Source of the DNA: Tetraselmis striata
Lineage: Eukaryota; Chlorophyta; Chlorodendrophyceae; Chlorodendrales; Chlorodendraceae
Assembly (NCBI GenBank): GCA_006384855.1
Contig: VCJN01000770.1
Span: forward strand, 1-64,000
Length of the DNA: 64,000 nucleotides
Direction: 5' to 3'
Position 1 is the first letter of the stretch; the number at the start of each line of letters is the position of its first letter. The position numbers and the translations under genes are program-made. The notes below the pieces were generated by a model, which was given only the letters and a program-made list of their open reading frames with translations, was not told where the DNA came from and made no database searches. Positions 1-12,240 of this stretch are shown here, piece by piece.

Positions 1-974
1 TTGAGTCATCAATTATTTTGACCCGTAGCTGGATATTATGCACCCCGGTCAACGGCCCGTCCGAGAACGGTCATCGGCCGTCACTCTTCCTCACCACAGA
101 TCACAGTCCTTCACCCCCCCCCCCCCCCACTCGCCCCACGATGAAGCATGGCGGCGGTCGAAAGCATGGCCTCTTCTCCAGGATCCGGCGCGTCGGACAC
201 TACAGTTACATTACCGCCGTGTTCGTGCCGCAGCGGGTACTCGTGTGATTGCGACGCGCGTGCGAGTGATCGTAAGGAGCCTGAGAAAAGGAAATGCACG
301 TGGGGCAAGGGCTCCGATGAGGTCGCCGAAAGCGATAATGGCAAGGTCTCGTCTCTGATCAGCAAGCGCACCTCTCGCGATTGTATCCGCCAAGGATCCG
401 AGGCTAGCGAGCAGTCGCCATGCTGTTCGCGCAAGTGCGTGCACAAGCTATACACACAGTGCGGAGAGGCCCTCGTTGATGCCGTGTTGGACCGTGCGTT
501 GACCGTATACTCTGGCAATCAGAACCGCTCCTTTGACCGGCTCGCTCAGGTTCTCAGGGGTGGCTACGAGTCGGCATCCGACAAGTTCGATTACATGTTT
601 GATCACGGTGGCTACTTGCGCTCTTTCGACCATCGGGGCCCCATCTACACGTGTGGGCGTGCGTGGGAGGCCTTGCACCAGGTCTCGAAACACAGACGTC
701 TCGTGATCCAGCGGTCGGTGGTGGATAACGAACCCACGTACATCAGGCAGCGCAAGCAATACGAGAGCAGACAAACCGGACCGAGGGAGCATGTGCGCAT
801 GTTTCTCGAGCACTTCTTCTCGGATGACCTCGGTCACGTCGAGATCATGCCTTTTCATGACGGAAACATCGAGACCTTCAAGAAGCACCTACCTCCCTGG
901 ATTACCAAGATTTGCGTCTACTACTACTACAAGTCGTGGGCCGAGGACGACAACGCCATTCTCCGTGGTGAGGC

Positions 975-1830
975 CCATTTTGTCCCGCTGATGACATACC
1001 GTTTTGTCCCGCTGACGACATACCGTTTCGTCCCGCTGATGACAAACCCTTTCGTCCCACTGAGGACAAACCGTTTTGTCCCGCTGATGACAGACCGTCT
1101 TGTCCCGCTGATGACAGACCGTTTTGTCCCGCTAATTACATACCGTTTTTGTCCCGCTGATGACAAACCGTTTTGTCCCACTGATGACAGACCGTTTCGT
1201 CCCGCTGATGACAAACCGTTTCGTCCCACTGATGACAAACCGTTTTGTCCCGCTGAAGACAGACCGTTTTGTCCCGCTGATGACAAACCGTTTCGTCCCA
1301 CTGATGACAAACCGTTTTGTCCCGCTAATTACAGACCGTTTTGTCCCACTGATGACAAACCGTTTCGTCCCACTGATGACAAACCGTTTCGTCCCGCTGA
1401 TGACAAACCGTTTTGTCCCGCTGATGACAAACCGTTTCGTCCCACTGACGACATATCGTTTTGTCCCGCTGATGACAAACCGTTTCGTCCCTCTATTTAC
1501 AAACCGTTTCGTCCCGCTATCGCCATAACGTTTAGTCCCACCGACGCCGGACCGATTTCGTCCCACTGATGACATAACGTTTCGCACCGCTCATGGCATA
1601 CCGTTTCGTCCCACCGACCACAAAAGTATTTGTCCCACATAATTAGCCGATATCGTCCCACTGCAGAGAGAACGTCTTGTCCCACTGCCGAGAGACGGTT
1701 TTGTCCCACTACTGAAATACCGTTTCGTCACACTGATGACAGATTGTTTCGCCATGCTGATTATAGAATTATTCACCCACTATCGATATAATTATTTCGA
1801 CCCACTTTAGACCGAACTTTTTGTCTCGCA
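975..1830. repeat. 24-bp minisatellite inside intron 1 of the DUF7869-type gene
   Basis: About 25 near-perfect 24-bp units (978-1590), then about ten degenerate ones. A typical unit holds TTTGTC, eight bases, then GACAAA, so each unit is itself a small inverted repeat. Because 24 is a multiple of three and the unit has no stop, it opens frames on both strands; the peptides with RFVPLMTN-type repeats are artefacts. The array lies entirely within the intron 968-1881, whose acceptor follows a pyrimidine run (CCCCTTTGTAG). Confidence 0.9.
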
Positions 1831-3505
1831 TTATGAGACCTTATTTGTATACCGACCTATCATGCCCCTGCCCCTTTGTAGATTTGGCTACCGAGAGCGA
1901 AGTGAAGCTCGCATCGTTCGACACTTTCCGCCGGACTTGGAAGGAAGACTTCCCGGATGTCACCACGCCGAAGGTGAAGCGATTCAGCCACTGTCCCATA
2001 TGCGCGGCGGGCAAAGCACTCAGAGACCAAGCTCGCGAGATTTGCACAAAGGACATGACGCCAGAGGAACGTCAAGTGCACCGTCAACATCAGCAGCTGG
2101 TGAGGCGTCAGGTCAGAGCTGAGCAGAAGGTACACCTCGAGAGAGTGCGCCAGGAACGAAGGGATCCGAACAACGCCGTCTTCCAGTCGCGCCTTGGCCA
2201 TGGAAACTTATTCTTCTTCGAAATTGATAGCATGGACTCCGCGAAGACCCTGCTGCCTCACTGGGTTCGCATCCCCAAGGCTGTGAAGCCCGACATGCTC
2301 CTCAAGTACCACCTCACATGTGTGAAGTACGACGGATACCGCCCGGACGACATCTAATACTACACCAACACCATCCCCCACGATTCGTCCACGACGTGCA
2401 CTCTAATATGGATCACGATCATGAAGGTGAGCTCGTTAGCCTCCCGATAGGCTCGCCGTGGTTGTCCGGTAGCCATGGACTGATGAAAGCTTGTCTTCGA
2501 TGCAGGAAATTCAACACCGTGGTAGAAAGATTCCGTACATCAGAATCCAGATGGACAACACCGTCAGGGAGAACAAGAATAGGAACGTGGCGGCCCTCTG
2601 CAATTGGCTTGTGTCTATCGGCATCTGCGACGTCATTCATTTGGTCTTCTTGCCTGTCGGGCGCACTCACGAACGGGTTGACCAGATCTTCAGCCGCATC
2701 AGTCTTGCGCTATCTCGCAGCTCCGCCTACACAATCGAGGCCTTTCTTGACTTGGTGGCGAAGGCATTCTCGCCCACTCCGGAGATTGCTGAGCTCTCAT
2801 TCTCCCTCGACTTCTCTGAGTGGTTAAGGCCCCATTTCCAAGGCCACATTCATGACATCAGTAAGCCGCACAAATTCGAGTTCACCCGTGACGACGCCGC
2901 CGCGTCTGGCGGCTCGTTGCGCACCGCCTTGTGGTCCAACACACCGCTTTCTGAGCCCGTGCAGATCTAGAAGAGCGCGCCAACTGGGACGCCCGAGATT
3001 CGTGCGGGCCGGCCCCTTTTGTACGCTCTCTGCGACAAAAAGAAGCCCGACGCGGTGAAGGTCCAGAGGTACTTGGATGATTTCAAGAAGGTCAGGTCGT
3101 ACATCACGGACCTGGCGGTCCAGTGGCACTTCTCCCCAGTCGAGCGCGAGAGCTGGAAGAATCTGCTCGACGACTTGGATGAGATGCAAACTGCTCCTTC
3201 GGCAGCTTTCTCCGGGTTCTGGCCGCAACGGAAAGAGGAAGTTGACGACTTCTTGCGCGAGCACGGGCAGACCGCGCCTGCTGAGGCACGTCACACGATG
3301 GCTACCAAGTCAGACCTCAACAATGCCGAAGCCGCTCGCGTTGAAGCCGAGGTTCGTGCTCAAGTGCTATAAGATGACAGCGCCTTCCGGGGAGCTCACG
3401 CCGGCGCCAAGGAGAGGCTTCATGACAACACATCGCCCAGCGATGCAAAGGGCTCGAACCTCGTTGTCATCGACGTCTCCGATGTGAGTCCCATTGTTTG
3501 TCATT

Positions 3506-3576
3506 TTTGTCCTTTACGGGACAAAACAATTTGGTTCATCTACCTTGCTTGTTATTTTGTCCCAATTGGGACAAAA
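3506..3576. repeat. Two TTTGTC/GACAAA palindromes in intron 3 of the DUF7869-type gene
   Basis: At 3506-3525 TTTGTCC and GGACAAA flank a six-base spacer. At 3555-3576 there is a perfect 22-bp palindrome with arms TTTTGTCCC and GGGACAAAA around AATT. Both use the same core as the intron-1 minisatellite units. Confidence 0.85.
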
Positions 3577-4153
3577 ATGGCGTGGCGTCTCGCTCGGGAC
3601 TAACATAGCTCGCGGTCTTGGTCATCGTTAGGTGCATGAGGAAGACAAGTGTCCTGAAACTCTTGGTGATTGGGAGTCGAGATTCGTCATCGGGCTTGTG
3701 AAGTCGCGCGAGACTTCCGAAGACACGTTGACCGTGGCCATATACGAGCCCTTCCATGCCGATGCAAAGGGCAAACCCCTCATGCCCCTATGGTTGTACG
3801 CGCAGACAAAAGGAGGGAAGAAGCCAGTTGACACAAGGTGGGAGAAGTGCCTGACGCTTCCTTGGAAGCTTGTTGAAGCCGTCCCCCTATCGTACGCGAA
3901 GGCCATCCACGACGCGTCGGGAAGTCGAGAGGTGTTCAACGAGGACGGCACCATGGTCAGAAAGAAGTGGTACGGTAAAAGCGTCCAAGTCGTGAAGACA
4001 TATGCGCAAATTGGGTGGCAAATCAGCCAGCCACGAAACAACTGCGTCCACGTCATGTCAACCACCCCAGCGCAACGCAAACCCGGCGGAGTCGTCAAGT
4101 TTAACGCAGCCACGAAGAAGGACTTGCTTGAGTTGGGGATGCTCAACGAATAA

Positions 4154-4538
4154 ACTATCAGCAACGTCTTGTGGCTAGCTAGCCGCTGGATGTAATAATC
4201 ATAATAAATATTGATTTCATTGCCTCATCTTGTCCCATTTTGGACAAAATGCTCCAAAACCAACATTGGATATGCGTCGCGGCTGGCCTTCATGCTGTTG
4301 AATGCTGCACTGCACCCAAGGTCTACAAACCCAAGCTACATCACCAGTGAGTCTTAAGTACTGATAGTAAACCCGGGAACTAGGGTATAAACAAACCCTA
4401 CGGTGCAAAATGAATTCCACGGTGCAAAATAGGTTAAATGACTATTCGCCGCCGTTGACGCTGCAAGGGTTTGACTACATTTACTAGCCATGTTCCGAGG
4501 CAGAAAAAAAAAGTGAAATCAGAGGGTAAAGGTATATG
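4154..4538. other. 3' flank of the DUF7869-type gene, no gene seen
   Basis: An AT-richer stretch follows the stop. It contains another copy of the gene's palindromic motif at 4230-4247 (TTGTCC, six bases, GGACAA) and a short A-tract near 4504-4512. I see no coding region or RNA gene. Confidence 0.6.
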
Positions 4539-4840
4539 AAATGTTTAGAGCTTTGTTCTTGGAGTTTGTTTTCCACATCTTATGTCTAGGGTGTGTTGGT
4601 GTCGACACCTGCCACCCAAAGGCTCTGCCCCACGCCAAATTTTGACGTGCTGGCGGCCGCGGAGCAAACGCACGCCAATATGGCAGTCTTGGTGCTTTGA
4701 ATTAGTTGTTCCGTGGTGCGGCACGCAAGTGCCGAACTCGATCGACAAAACATACATCGGTCGCTTAGCACACCCGTCGAATCTTATAAAACCATCATCG
4801 TCCGCTAGATGGGACCAATCTGTCAGGTTTGTGTTGGCCT
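4539..4840 (+). repeat. Left direct repeat of a nested element (copy 1)
   Basis: Starts at AATGTTTAGAGCT and ends soon after TCTTATAAAACCATCATCG. The same sequence recurs in the same orientation at 21660-21836 plus 22753-22890. The only large difference is a 916-bp insertion in the right copy. The pair brackets the two halves of a tyrosine recombinase, as direct repeats of some tyrosine-recombinase elements do. The left copy keeps the uninterrupted site. Confidence 0.75.
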
Positions 4841-7206
4841 CATGCGTGCACCAGCACAATCAACACCAACTCGCGGTTTCGGACCGTGCGGAATGTTCAT
4901 GCCCTCGAAAAACGGTACAAAACCTTCCACCCCGTCCGCTCTCGCTGCTAGTACATGATCATGTCAAGGCGAGGGTCTTCGCTCTCTTCTCCCCGCATCT
5001 CCCTCACGGACGACTCCTTTGATATGTCCGGCAGCGGCTCGCCCACCGACCTCAAGATGGTCAACGCCGGCAATAAGGCGGCGGCAATGGAGTGCATCGA
5101 GACTTCTGCCACTGCTCAGGGGCGCATCGAGGCGCGCGAGGCGTCGTGCGGCTCGGATGACGCCATGATAAGACGCAGCACATTCATCAGTAGCTCTCCC
5201 ACTTTTGCTTCACTACCCAAGAGACTCCTATGTCGCTGGCTGCTGCCGGCGAAGAGAACGCCATTCCGGGCGGGGACGAGTCCCGCGCCGATGGTATGGA
5301 CCAAAATGTCCGCGCGACATTGATTCGCTCCCTCACTAGAGCCCCACTACCGTGATAGGAAAATCGCCCTTGGTACAACTCTGACCGGTTTTGAGAACGG
5401 GATGTCCCCCGACGGCATGCGGCGCCCGGGGCTCTTTCCCATCGCCCTCGACAGCATGCTCGAGTACATGCATGGCAACCCTCGTCGTCAACTGGCAGCG
5501 GACGAGTACTACCACACCGCGTGCTACGCGGCCTTCATCGCCGGCATGGCCGTTGAGCTGCGCAACTTGTTGGCGACAGCGTGCGTCACCGACGGGATCA
5601 CCCTACGCATGATGCGTTCGGGCAGCGCCTCGCGAGGTGTCGTCAACATCAGGGAAGCCGTCGACGACGGGCACCAGTTCCGCTTGGTATACCGCCTTCG
5701 CAAGCACTAGGTCATGTAGATGCATAACTGCGACACCTTCGCCCTCATAGACGTCGTGCGCGAGCGCTACATTCGTCTTGGCAACGAGAACCGTGGTTCA
5801 TCCACTTCACCGAGCTGTTGGCGGTGCTCTACAAGCACCGCGTCTACAATGCGAACATCGCGAGTATCGCGAAGACGTCCACTCGGCTCGTCAACGCTTC
5901 GGCAGTGGCCATCGGCGCAGCGAGAGCGACCGGGACGGCAGCGGGCAGCGGCAACGACTGCGATAACTTCAAGGAAGTGCGCCATGCGCGTGGCAGCGGC
6001 GCCACGGGGCACCTTCACCAAGGACAGCACCGTCAAGGGGACCACTGAGGAGAAGGCGAAGGTCGGGGCTTCGACGGCCGACAAGGCCGAATGATGGGGC
6101 GCTCCGCCGTGCCGGCGCCATGTTGCCGCATTTCGAGGACAATAAGCCTCCGGGCGTGCCTTATTATTCCATGTAAGCGACGTTGCACTTGATGAGTCGT
6201 CGGCATGAGCAGGATTCCCTTACAACAGAGCCGCCTGCCCGAGTCGTGGTCCCTCCCCTAGCTGCCATCGCTTTCAATCCCTCCGGCTTCAACATGTCCT
6301 TCTACATCACGAGTCTGCACCGACTCCCCTTTTATTCTTTGCCCGCCGCTCGCACAACTCCCTCTCGTGCGCAGCCCGTCGAGCCAAGTACTCGCGCAAG
6401 AACGCTCGCTACGAGGTGGGCAGCTACAACAACCTACCTTCCTGGCATCATTTTCGTGCTACACATGGCCCCGTCATCACCAATCATCGAACGGTGCAGT
6501 CAACAAACCATGCGGCCGCGTACGGTGCGTTTAGGCGCGTCCGTCGCTCCTCGAAGCCGCCCACGTACTTCATCGCGGACGCCGAGGCGAAGGCCCCCCA
6601 GGAGCGAGGCAGCATTGAAGCATTGCACGGCACGAGTGGGGTTCTAAGGTGCTCGACCTCGTGAAGACATCGCCCACGGCCAGCACTTACTCCAACTACG
6701 AAGGCAAGATTCGCCTCTTCGCCAAGTTCTGCATCGACGAGGAAGGCATCTCCCCTCGGGGCTGCACCGAGGCGACATGCTTCCGCTACCTCGCTCGGAT
6801 CGCTAAGCGCGACACCATCGGCGCCGGCTCTTTGCAGCCCTAGCTCTCTGTCATTAACACCTCCCTTCGAGATACCGGTCGGAATGATGCCCCGGCCACT
6901 GGTCCAACCATCATCGACATGAAGCTCGCGGCCCACTGCCGCCAGCTCAGCTCTAGCAAGGAACTTCGGATCGCCATTCTGCCGTGCCTCGTTATCCCCG
7001 ACCTCCTCGACGACCTCGCTACCCTTCCTACGTCTACCACCGACTACGGCAACACCCTCCGCGACGCCGCTTCCGTGTGTTCGACGTTCATGTTTACTCC
7101 CGTGGAGAGTCTGGTGACTGTCTCCTGCCGACTTCACGACATGGTCGTGGACAGCACCCACAATGTCACCCTCTTCGCCAACCGGAACACTTCACACTTT
7201 CCCTAA
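4539..7206 (+). mobile_element. Left part of an old tyrosine-recombinase element (broken)
   Basis: After the left direct repeat come unrecognised coding-like stretches (about 4955-6640, several frames) that may be a first ORF. They are followed at 6649-7206 by the N-terminal part of a tyrosine recombinase: a core-binding helical domain (TYSNYEGKIRLFAKFC, then ATCFRYLARIAK) and the start of the catalytic domain. The catalytic C-terminus lies about 14 kb downstream at 21140-21555 on the same strand, so other elements appear to have inserted between the two parts. The family could be Crypton-like or a YR retroelement; I see no reverse transcriptase in this layer. The element is broken in several places and looks old. 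Confidence 0.55.
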
Positions 7207-7313
7207 CATAACGTTACCGGTACGTAACGCTCACTAGTAGCTTCAGACGACGAAAGCACCGATTCTGCGCAAAACCCCCGCCCGCCAAACCACAACATAG
7301 GGTAAAGTACAGT

Positions 7314-8737
7314 GTGGCCGGTCAATCCGTAGTCCCGCCGCCACCGGTCGCCCGCTCCTGCCATGCCGTCACTACGAGCCACCCGCAGCCAGTCCGCCCG
7401 CCGCAAGCAGGTAAACACGACCAAATCTGTGCCCTCCGCAGAGGACATGAAGGAGGGGGACGAGGTGTTGTAGGGCGGCCAAGCGCCGCGCGACGCGGAG
7501 GTCGGTATCACGGATCCGGCGTGATATCACCCCACAGGCGGCGCGGCCGTCCCGCCCGCCGCCTCACACCCCACAACCCACACCACCGCTCTTGTGGCCG
7601 CTGGCCACACCAACCCAAACCACTTGCCCTCTGACGAAGTCATGGCGGTCGAAGCGAACGAACTCCCGGGCGACGGGGCTGTCATAGTCCCGCGGGACTC
7701 GGCAGTCCGTCCCGTGCCGGTTGATCCGTTCCCCATCACCCCATCGCGCCGGTCCAGAAGGGCGCATGCACATGTAAAAGGGTCCCCACCCGCCGCCGCA
7801 CCACATGTCGTAGAGCCCACATGCCTCGGCAAACGCAAAGTCAGAACCCCTCGCCCAGCCGCCCACAATGCGCTGGCTGAGGCCACACCTTATGACCCCG
7901 GGTCGGCCGCTGGCGCTAGCGATGACGACGCTGCGACGGCGACCGCCACATCCCCCACCGCCCACCCGGCAGCAGCCATATCCAGCGACGCCGCACCTCG
8001 AGCGCCCCGAAAGGCAGACCCCAAAGGACCCTCGTGCCACCCGGCTGCACCACAACATCTAACTCGCGCCCACTTGAACGGGCACTTCCGTTGCTGCCGG
8101 TAGCAGTGCTTTCCAGCACTTCGCCGCCATCGCCCCCCCATATCCGCGCGCGTGCCCGGGCGCTCACTGCCCTCTCTCCCGCAAGGCATCGTCGCGTCTA
8201 CTGTGGACGCGCTCCGCGCGGCCGCCAGAGGCATCAAAGCACCGCCCGCGCATCCGGCCCAACTCTCGCATCGCGAACCCACCCAAAGGACAGCACGCCC
8301 TTCCAATCCTCATGGGCTCTCCTGGCGTCGCGAGCCCCTCCCCGCAAGGGGGCAGCCGCCGCACCATCTGCCTAACAAATCCCGAAACTCCCTTGGAGGA
8401 ACCCCCTCACACCACCCTCAAGGGCGTGGCGATGAACGCACCGCCCCAAGACATCATCGTCCTATTCCTTAACGACTACTCTAACCCCGGCATTGATATC
8501 ACAACCGAGAATGAGCGCCGCGACGTCAACCTCGCCATCTTCATGTCTCTCCAAAAGACCCGGACGCACATCACGGCCACAGCCACTGACCTTCTTGTGT
8601 GTACGAAACGCCTCCCGATGCAGAGCCACAAAGGCAAACGGGACCTCACGACGGGCACCGTACAACTCTCCCTACCCAAGGTGGACATTATCGAGGCCCT
8701 CCGCATGCAGACTGACCCCGGCACGGCCCCCGCCAAC
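7314..8737 (+). other. Unrecognised decayed reading frames, left flank of the LTR element
   Basis: Pro/Ala/Arg-rich open frames at 7594-8103 and 8401-8737 (for example DVNLAIFMSLQKTRTH) look protein-like, but I do not recognise a family. Frames change along the stretch. The LTR element is inserted in it, and similar sequence continues past 12036 to about 12240. It may belong to one of the nested elements. Confidence 0.35.
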
Positions 8738-8742
8738 AAACT

Positions 8743-9041
8743 TGTCATGCGCATAACCTGGTGCGTCCTGCCCGAGTCGCAGGTGGTGGTGCACCAGGGG
8801 CCGGAGGCTATGCTAGGTGAGACCGAAGAAGTGATTACAAGGTTAGCAGCCCCTCACTGATGAGGGCTGAGCAGCCGGAGCTGGAGGACTACTGGCGCAA
8901 CTATCTAGTGGTGCGTACAACACGCACATGGTCTTGATGTAGTCCTCGTACGCGCGCGCCAGCGCGCGCTTCTCCGCAGCGGCTAAGCGCAGTAGCATTG
9001 TAATATCAAACACACTGACTGTCAGACCTCAGTTGTCAACA
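8743..9041 (-). repeat. 3' LTR of the copia-type element (299 bp)
   Basis: Direct repeat of 11733-12031, same length, about 14 differences. The outer flank is AAACT at 8738-8742, matching the duplication at the far end. Confidence 0.92.
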
Positions 9042-11732
9042 CCCCCACTCAATGCCGCAGCGCCCCAGCCCATAGCCTTGCGCGCATGTCTTTGCACGGC
9101 CTCCCTGGGAAGTGGTTTGGTGAGCATGTCTGCAACCATCTCAGATGTGGGCAGGTATCCGATTTGGATTGTGCCCCAGAGAATTCTTTCCTTGACAAAA
9201 TGACATCTGTTGTCAATGTGCTTAGTCCTGTCACTGACGATGGAATTGTGACAGTATTTGATGGTGCTCTGATTGTCTTGATGGATGTAGACCGGCTCGG
9301 CTGACACGCTGGTTGTATCCCGATCAAGCAGCTCTCCCACCAGTTGGCGGAGATGTAGGGCATCCTCCACAGCGAGGCTGAGAGAGTAATACTCTGCCTC
9401 ACAAGTAGAGGTGGACACGACTGGCTGAAGTCTGGATTTCCAGCTAACAGCGCCGTGATCACCTAGAAAGAAGAGATAGCCAAACCTGGAGCGGCGTGAT
9501 TCCAAATCCCCAGCATGGTCAGCATCTGCATAGCATGTGAGCTGCAGACTGGCCGGTGACCCCCCCCCAAGGTGAGGCCATGTGAATGCGTGCCTTTGAG
9601 ATAACGGAGGATCTTTTTCAGAGCAGTCATGTGCATCTGACATGGTGCTTTCTGCACATGGCCCAGAATGCTGAGAGCATCACTGATGTCGGGTCTGGTG
9701 TTGCAGCCGACATACAAGAGGCTGCCCATCAAGGACCAATAATTTCACGACCCTCCACTCCAAGTGCAGGTAACGGCGGCGCTGAATCAAGAAGGTGATT
9801 CTTGTAGTCAGTGTCCGTGGGGAGTGCAGAGGGGTAGCAATCTTCCATTCCAAACTGACGAAGAATGTCGCCAATGTATTTCGACTGATCCATGGTGATA
9901 GTCCGGTTGGCTCTGTCCCTGGCAATGTGCATGCCCAGAAGCCACTGCAAATCCGTGACGGTAATTTGGAAGCGCTTGCTTATCTGCTGCTTGAAATGAG
10001 TAGCCCACTCCACAGAGGTCGACGCAAAGGGCATATCATCCACGTACAACCCCAACATAGAAAATGCTCCATCTTGATAGCAGTAGTACAAACATGGATC
10101 TTTACTGCACTGCTTTCACCCGGTCTGTAGTAGCCACCCACTGATCAGTTTGTTCCAATTCCGAGGGGATTGCTTGAGGCCATACAACGACTTTCTCAGT
10201 CTGAGTACCCGCTTTGTGCCATCATGGAATCCCTCAGGTTGGCGCATGTATACCTCTTCATCCAAATCGGAATGGAGGAACGCCGTGTCCACATCTAGTT
10301 GGTATAGCTCCATGTCTAGGGCAGCAACGATGGTGAGCATAACCCGGAGACTGGCCTGTCGAATCACAGGTGAGAATGTCTCTGTGAAGTCAATACCGGC
10401 CTTCTGACTGCAACCCTTAGCCACAAGTCTGGCTTTGAATTTTGCAACCTCGCCATTAGAGTCAGGTTTGACTTTAAACACCCACTTGCAGTTGACCGCT
10501 TTTCTGTCGGGTGTAAGTGCCACCAGATCTACATGAGTAGGTTAAAGAGCTCACCCTGCAGTACACCATCGACTTCGTGATGTCCGGACGAGAGAGTAGC
10601 ATGGTAAAGCAACTTTGGTGCTTTGATACCGAACCACAAGGTAGCGAGGGATGTCCAAGACGACATCGGCAGGGCCTTGGTCAGCTTGGGAAACTCCAGT
10701 TTCTCACGAGAGAGGGCTGAAGTGTCACCTCGGGCTCGCCGCACGGAAGCCCGGCGCGCCGACTCCACCTGAGCGGGTGTCAAAGTCTGACGCCCGTTAC
10801 CGCTAGTGGTCGGAGCAACTCGGTGAGTTGCTGCAGGTGTGTCCAATTTGGACTCGAGCTGACCGCACTTGTCGTCGACACATGTGCGATGCCATTGGAC
10901 GTCCCTCGCGTGACTGATCCTCGCCAATGCTTGCCATTCCGACTTGGAGTTCCTTTATGGCTGTCAAGATTCGATCCACACCCCCCCCCCCCCCCGGCTC
11001 GTCGCCGGTGGCAACAGCACTACTACGGCTACCACGTCTTCCGCTGCGTCCACTGCTCCTGACACCATGCCCTCCTCCTTTGGTAGTCCGCATGAGGGGA
11101 GTACCGCCAGGTGAGGGTATACCAAGAGGTAAAGGCGACACCGCCCTCGATTCACTGTCGGACATGTTGGCGACCAGCAAGTACCCAGGGATGCCTAATG
11201 TCGCCAGTGCCGAAAGCACTCGTCAACCGTGCCGCACGCGGGATATCGTGAGCGGTGGCCTCTCGGGGCCACACCGCCAAACCCTTCTCCCTGCTGAGGA
11301 AAGCCAGGCTCTCACGGACCCTTTTCGTACGTGGTCGATGCACAGTTGGACGACATGCGTGACACCCGGCGCTGACGGAACAACAGCCAGGCGTTGAGGC
11401 GTTGCGACTGACGTGCAAAATATGAATGCCGCACGCGCCAACCCCCCGATGCTCGCACCTGCTCCCGCTGGGTACCTGTAATGCGACCTGTGTGCAGCTG
11501 ATCCAAGGCGGCTGTCCCATGGCTGATGGTAACCAGTAGGTGGTGGAAGGTGTCGACGGCATGTCGTGGTTGACTGCGCTAAAATATGTAACGCTTAAGG
11601 AAAACAAATAACGCTTCGATACTCCGAGACTCCAGCTCCGAGCTCTGTTTAACGTCGCCGTTGCACGACGGACTCTTGTCTACAAGGTCTCCAGAGCGAG
11701 GCAAAAGCAGTGTGTGGAACTAGCCCATGACC

Positions 11733-12031
11733 TGTCATGCGCATTATCTGGTGCGTCCTGCCTGAGTTGCAGGTGGTGGTGCACCATGGGCCGGAGGCTC
11801 TGCTAGGTGAGACCGAAGAAGTGATTACAAGGCTAGCAACCCCTCACTGATGAGGGCTGAGCAGCCGGAGCTGGAGGACTACTGGCGCAACTATCTAGTG
11901 GTGCGTACAGCATGCACATGGTCTTGATGTAGTTCTCGTACGCGCGCGCTAGCGCGCGCTTCTCCGCAGCGGCGAAGCGCAGTAGCATTGTAATATCAAA
12001 CACACTGACCGTCAGACCTCAGTTGTCAACA
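11733..12031 (-). repeat. 5' LTR of the copia-type element (299 bp)
   Basis: Direct repeat of 8743-9041. The outer flank is AAACT at 12032-12036, the target-site duplication. Confidence 0.92.
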
Positions 12032-12240
12032 AAACTATATACCAATGCCGGAGTACCGGTGCTCCCCCGCATCGATGTCCCATCTATCTCTCAAGACCTC
12101 CGTGCACAACGCACAGTATTCATATCCAGGCCCATGTTCGAGGACTGGTCCGGCCCATAGCTACATGCGTGGCTGACCAACATCCTCACTCCTCTCCACG
12201 ACATAGAAAAGGCCGCCAATGCCGAGGCCACCCGCCGCCC

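Larger units (their letters stand above)
148..4153 (+). pseudogene. DUF7869-type (RNase H-like, transposase-related) gene, 4 exons, three in-frame stops
   Basis: Exons are 148-967, 1882-2426, 2506-3483 and 3632-4153. All three introns are GT-AG and their phases agree, giving 955 codons. Exon 1 has a Cys-rich start (CCSRKCVHKL, about residue 91) and a region that continues across intron 1 into FDTFRRTWKEDFPDV and a CPIC knuckle. The core carries FEIDSMDSAKTLLPHW, then QMDNTVRENKNRNV, then LPVGRTHERVDQIFSR; these match the acidic and GHTHEDIDQ-type motifs I know from DUF7869 proteins of algae, oomycetes and animals, thought to have an RNase H-like fold. Exon 4 resembles the C-terminal extension of such proteins. 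In-frame stops lie at 2355-2357 (TAA), 2968-2970 (TAG) and 3370-3372 (TAA); there is no frameshift and every splice site is intact. That suggests a young pseudogene, or readthrough. Whether it is a mobile element or a domesticated gene is not shown. The start at 148 is the first ATG of the long frame. Confidence 0.72.
8743..12031 (-). mobile_element. Ty1/copia-type LTR retrotransposon, broken and internally shortened
   Basis: The element runs on the minus strand and is about 3.3 kb, short for copia (usually near 5 kb). Its parts are 299-bp LTRs at both ends, each starting TGTTGACAAC on the minus strand; a G-rich polypurine stretch next to the 3' LTR; and a pol region (about 9029-10523) with copia reverse transcriptase motifs (LYVDDM, LYGLKQSPRNW) and RNase H (YADADHAGD, TKHIDNRCHFVKERI). 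Gag-like sequence may lie near 10.8-11.2 kb, but I see no integrase. It is flanked by AAACT duplications. The LTRs are about 95% identical, so the insertion is moderately young. The coding region is broken by roughly three to five interruptions. Confidence 0.9.

Noticed and set aside
927-1587. Open frames with repeated peptides on both strands
   Set aside because: They are artefacts of the 24-bp minisatellite, which lies in an intron with matching splice phases.
975-1830. CRISPR-like array
   Set aside because: The units are contiguous with no unique spacers; it is a minisatellite in a eukaryotic gene.
2355-3372. Reassigned stop codons (alternative genetic code)
   Set aside because: RPL4 ends in TAG and EFL in TAA exactly where the proteins should end, so both are real stops here.
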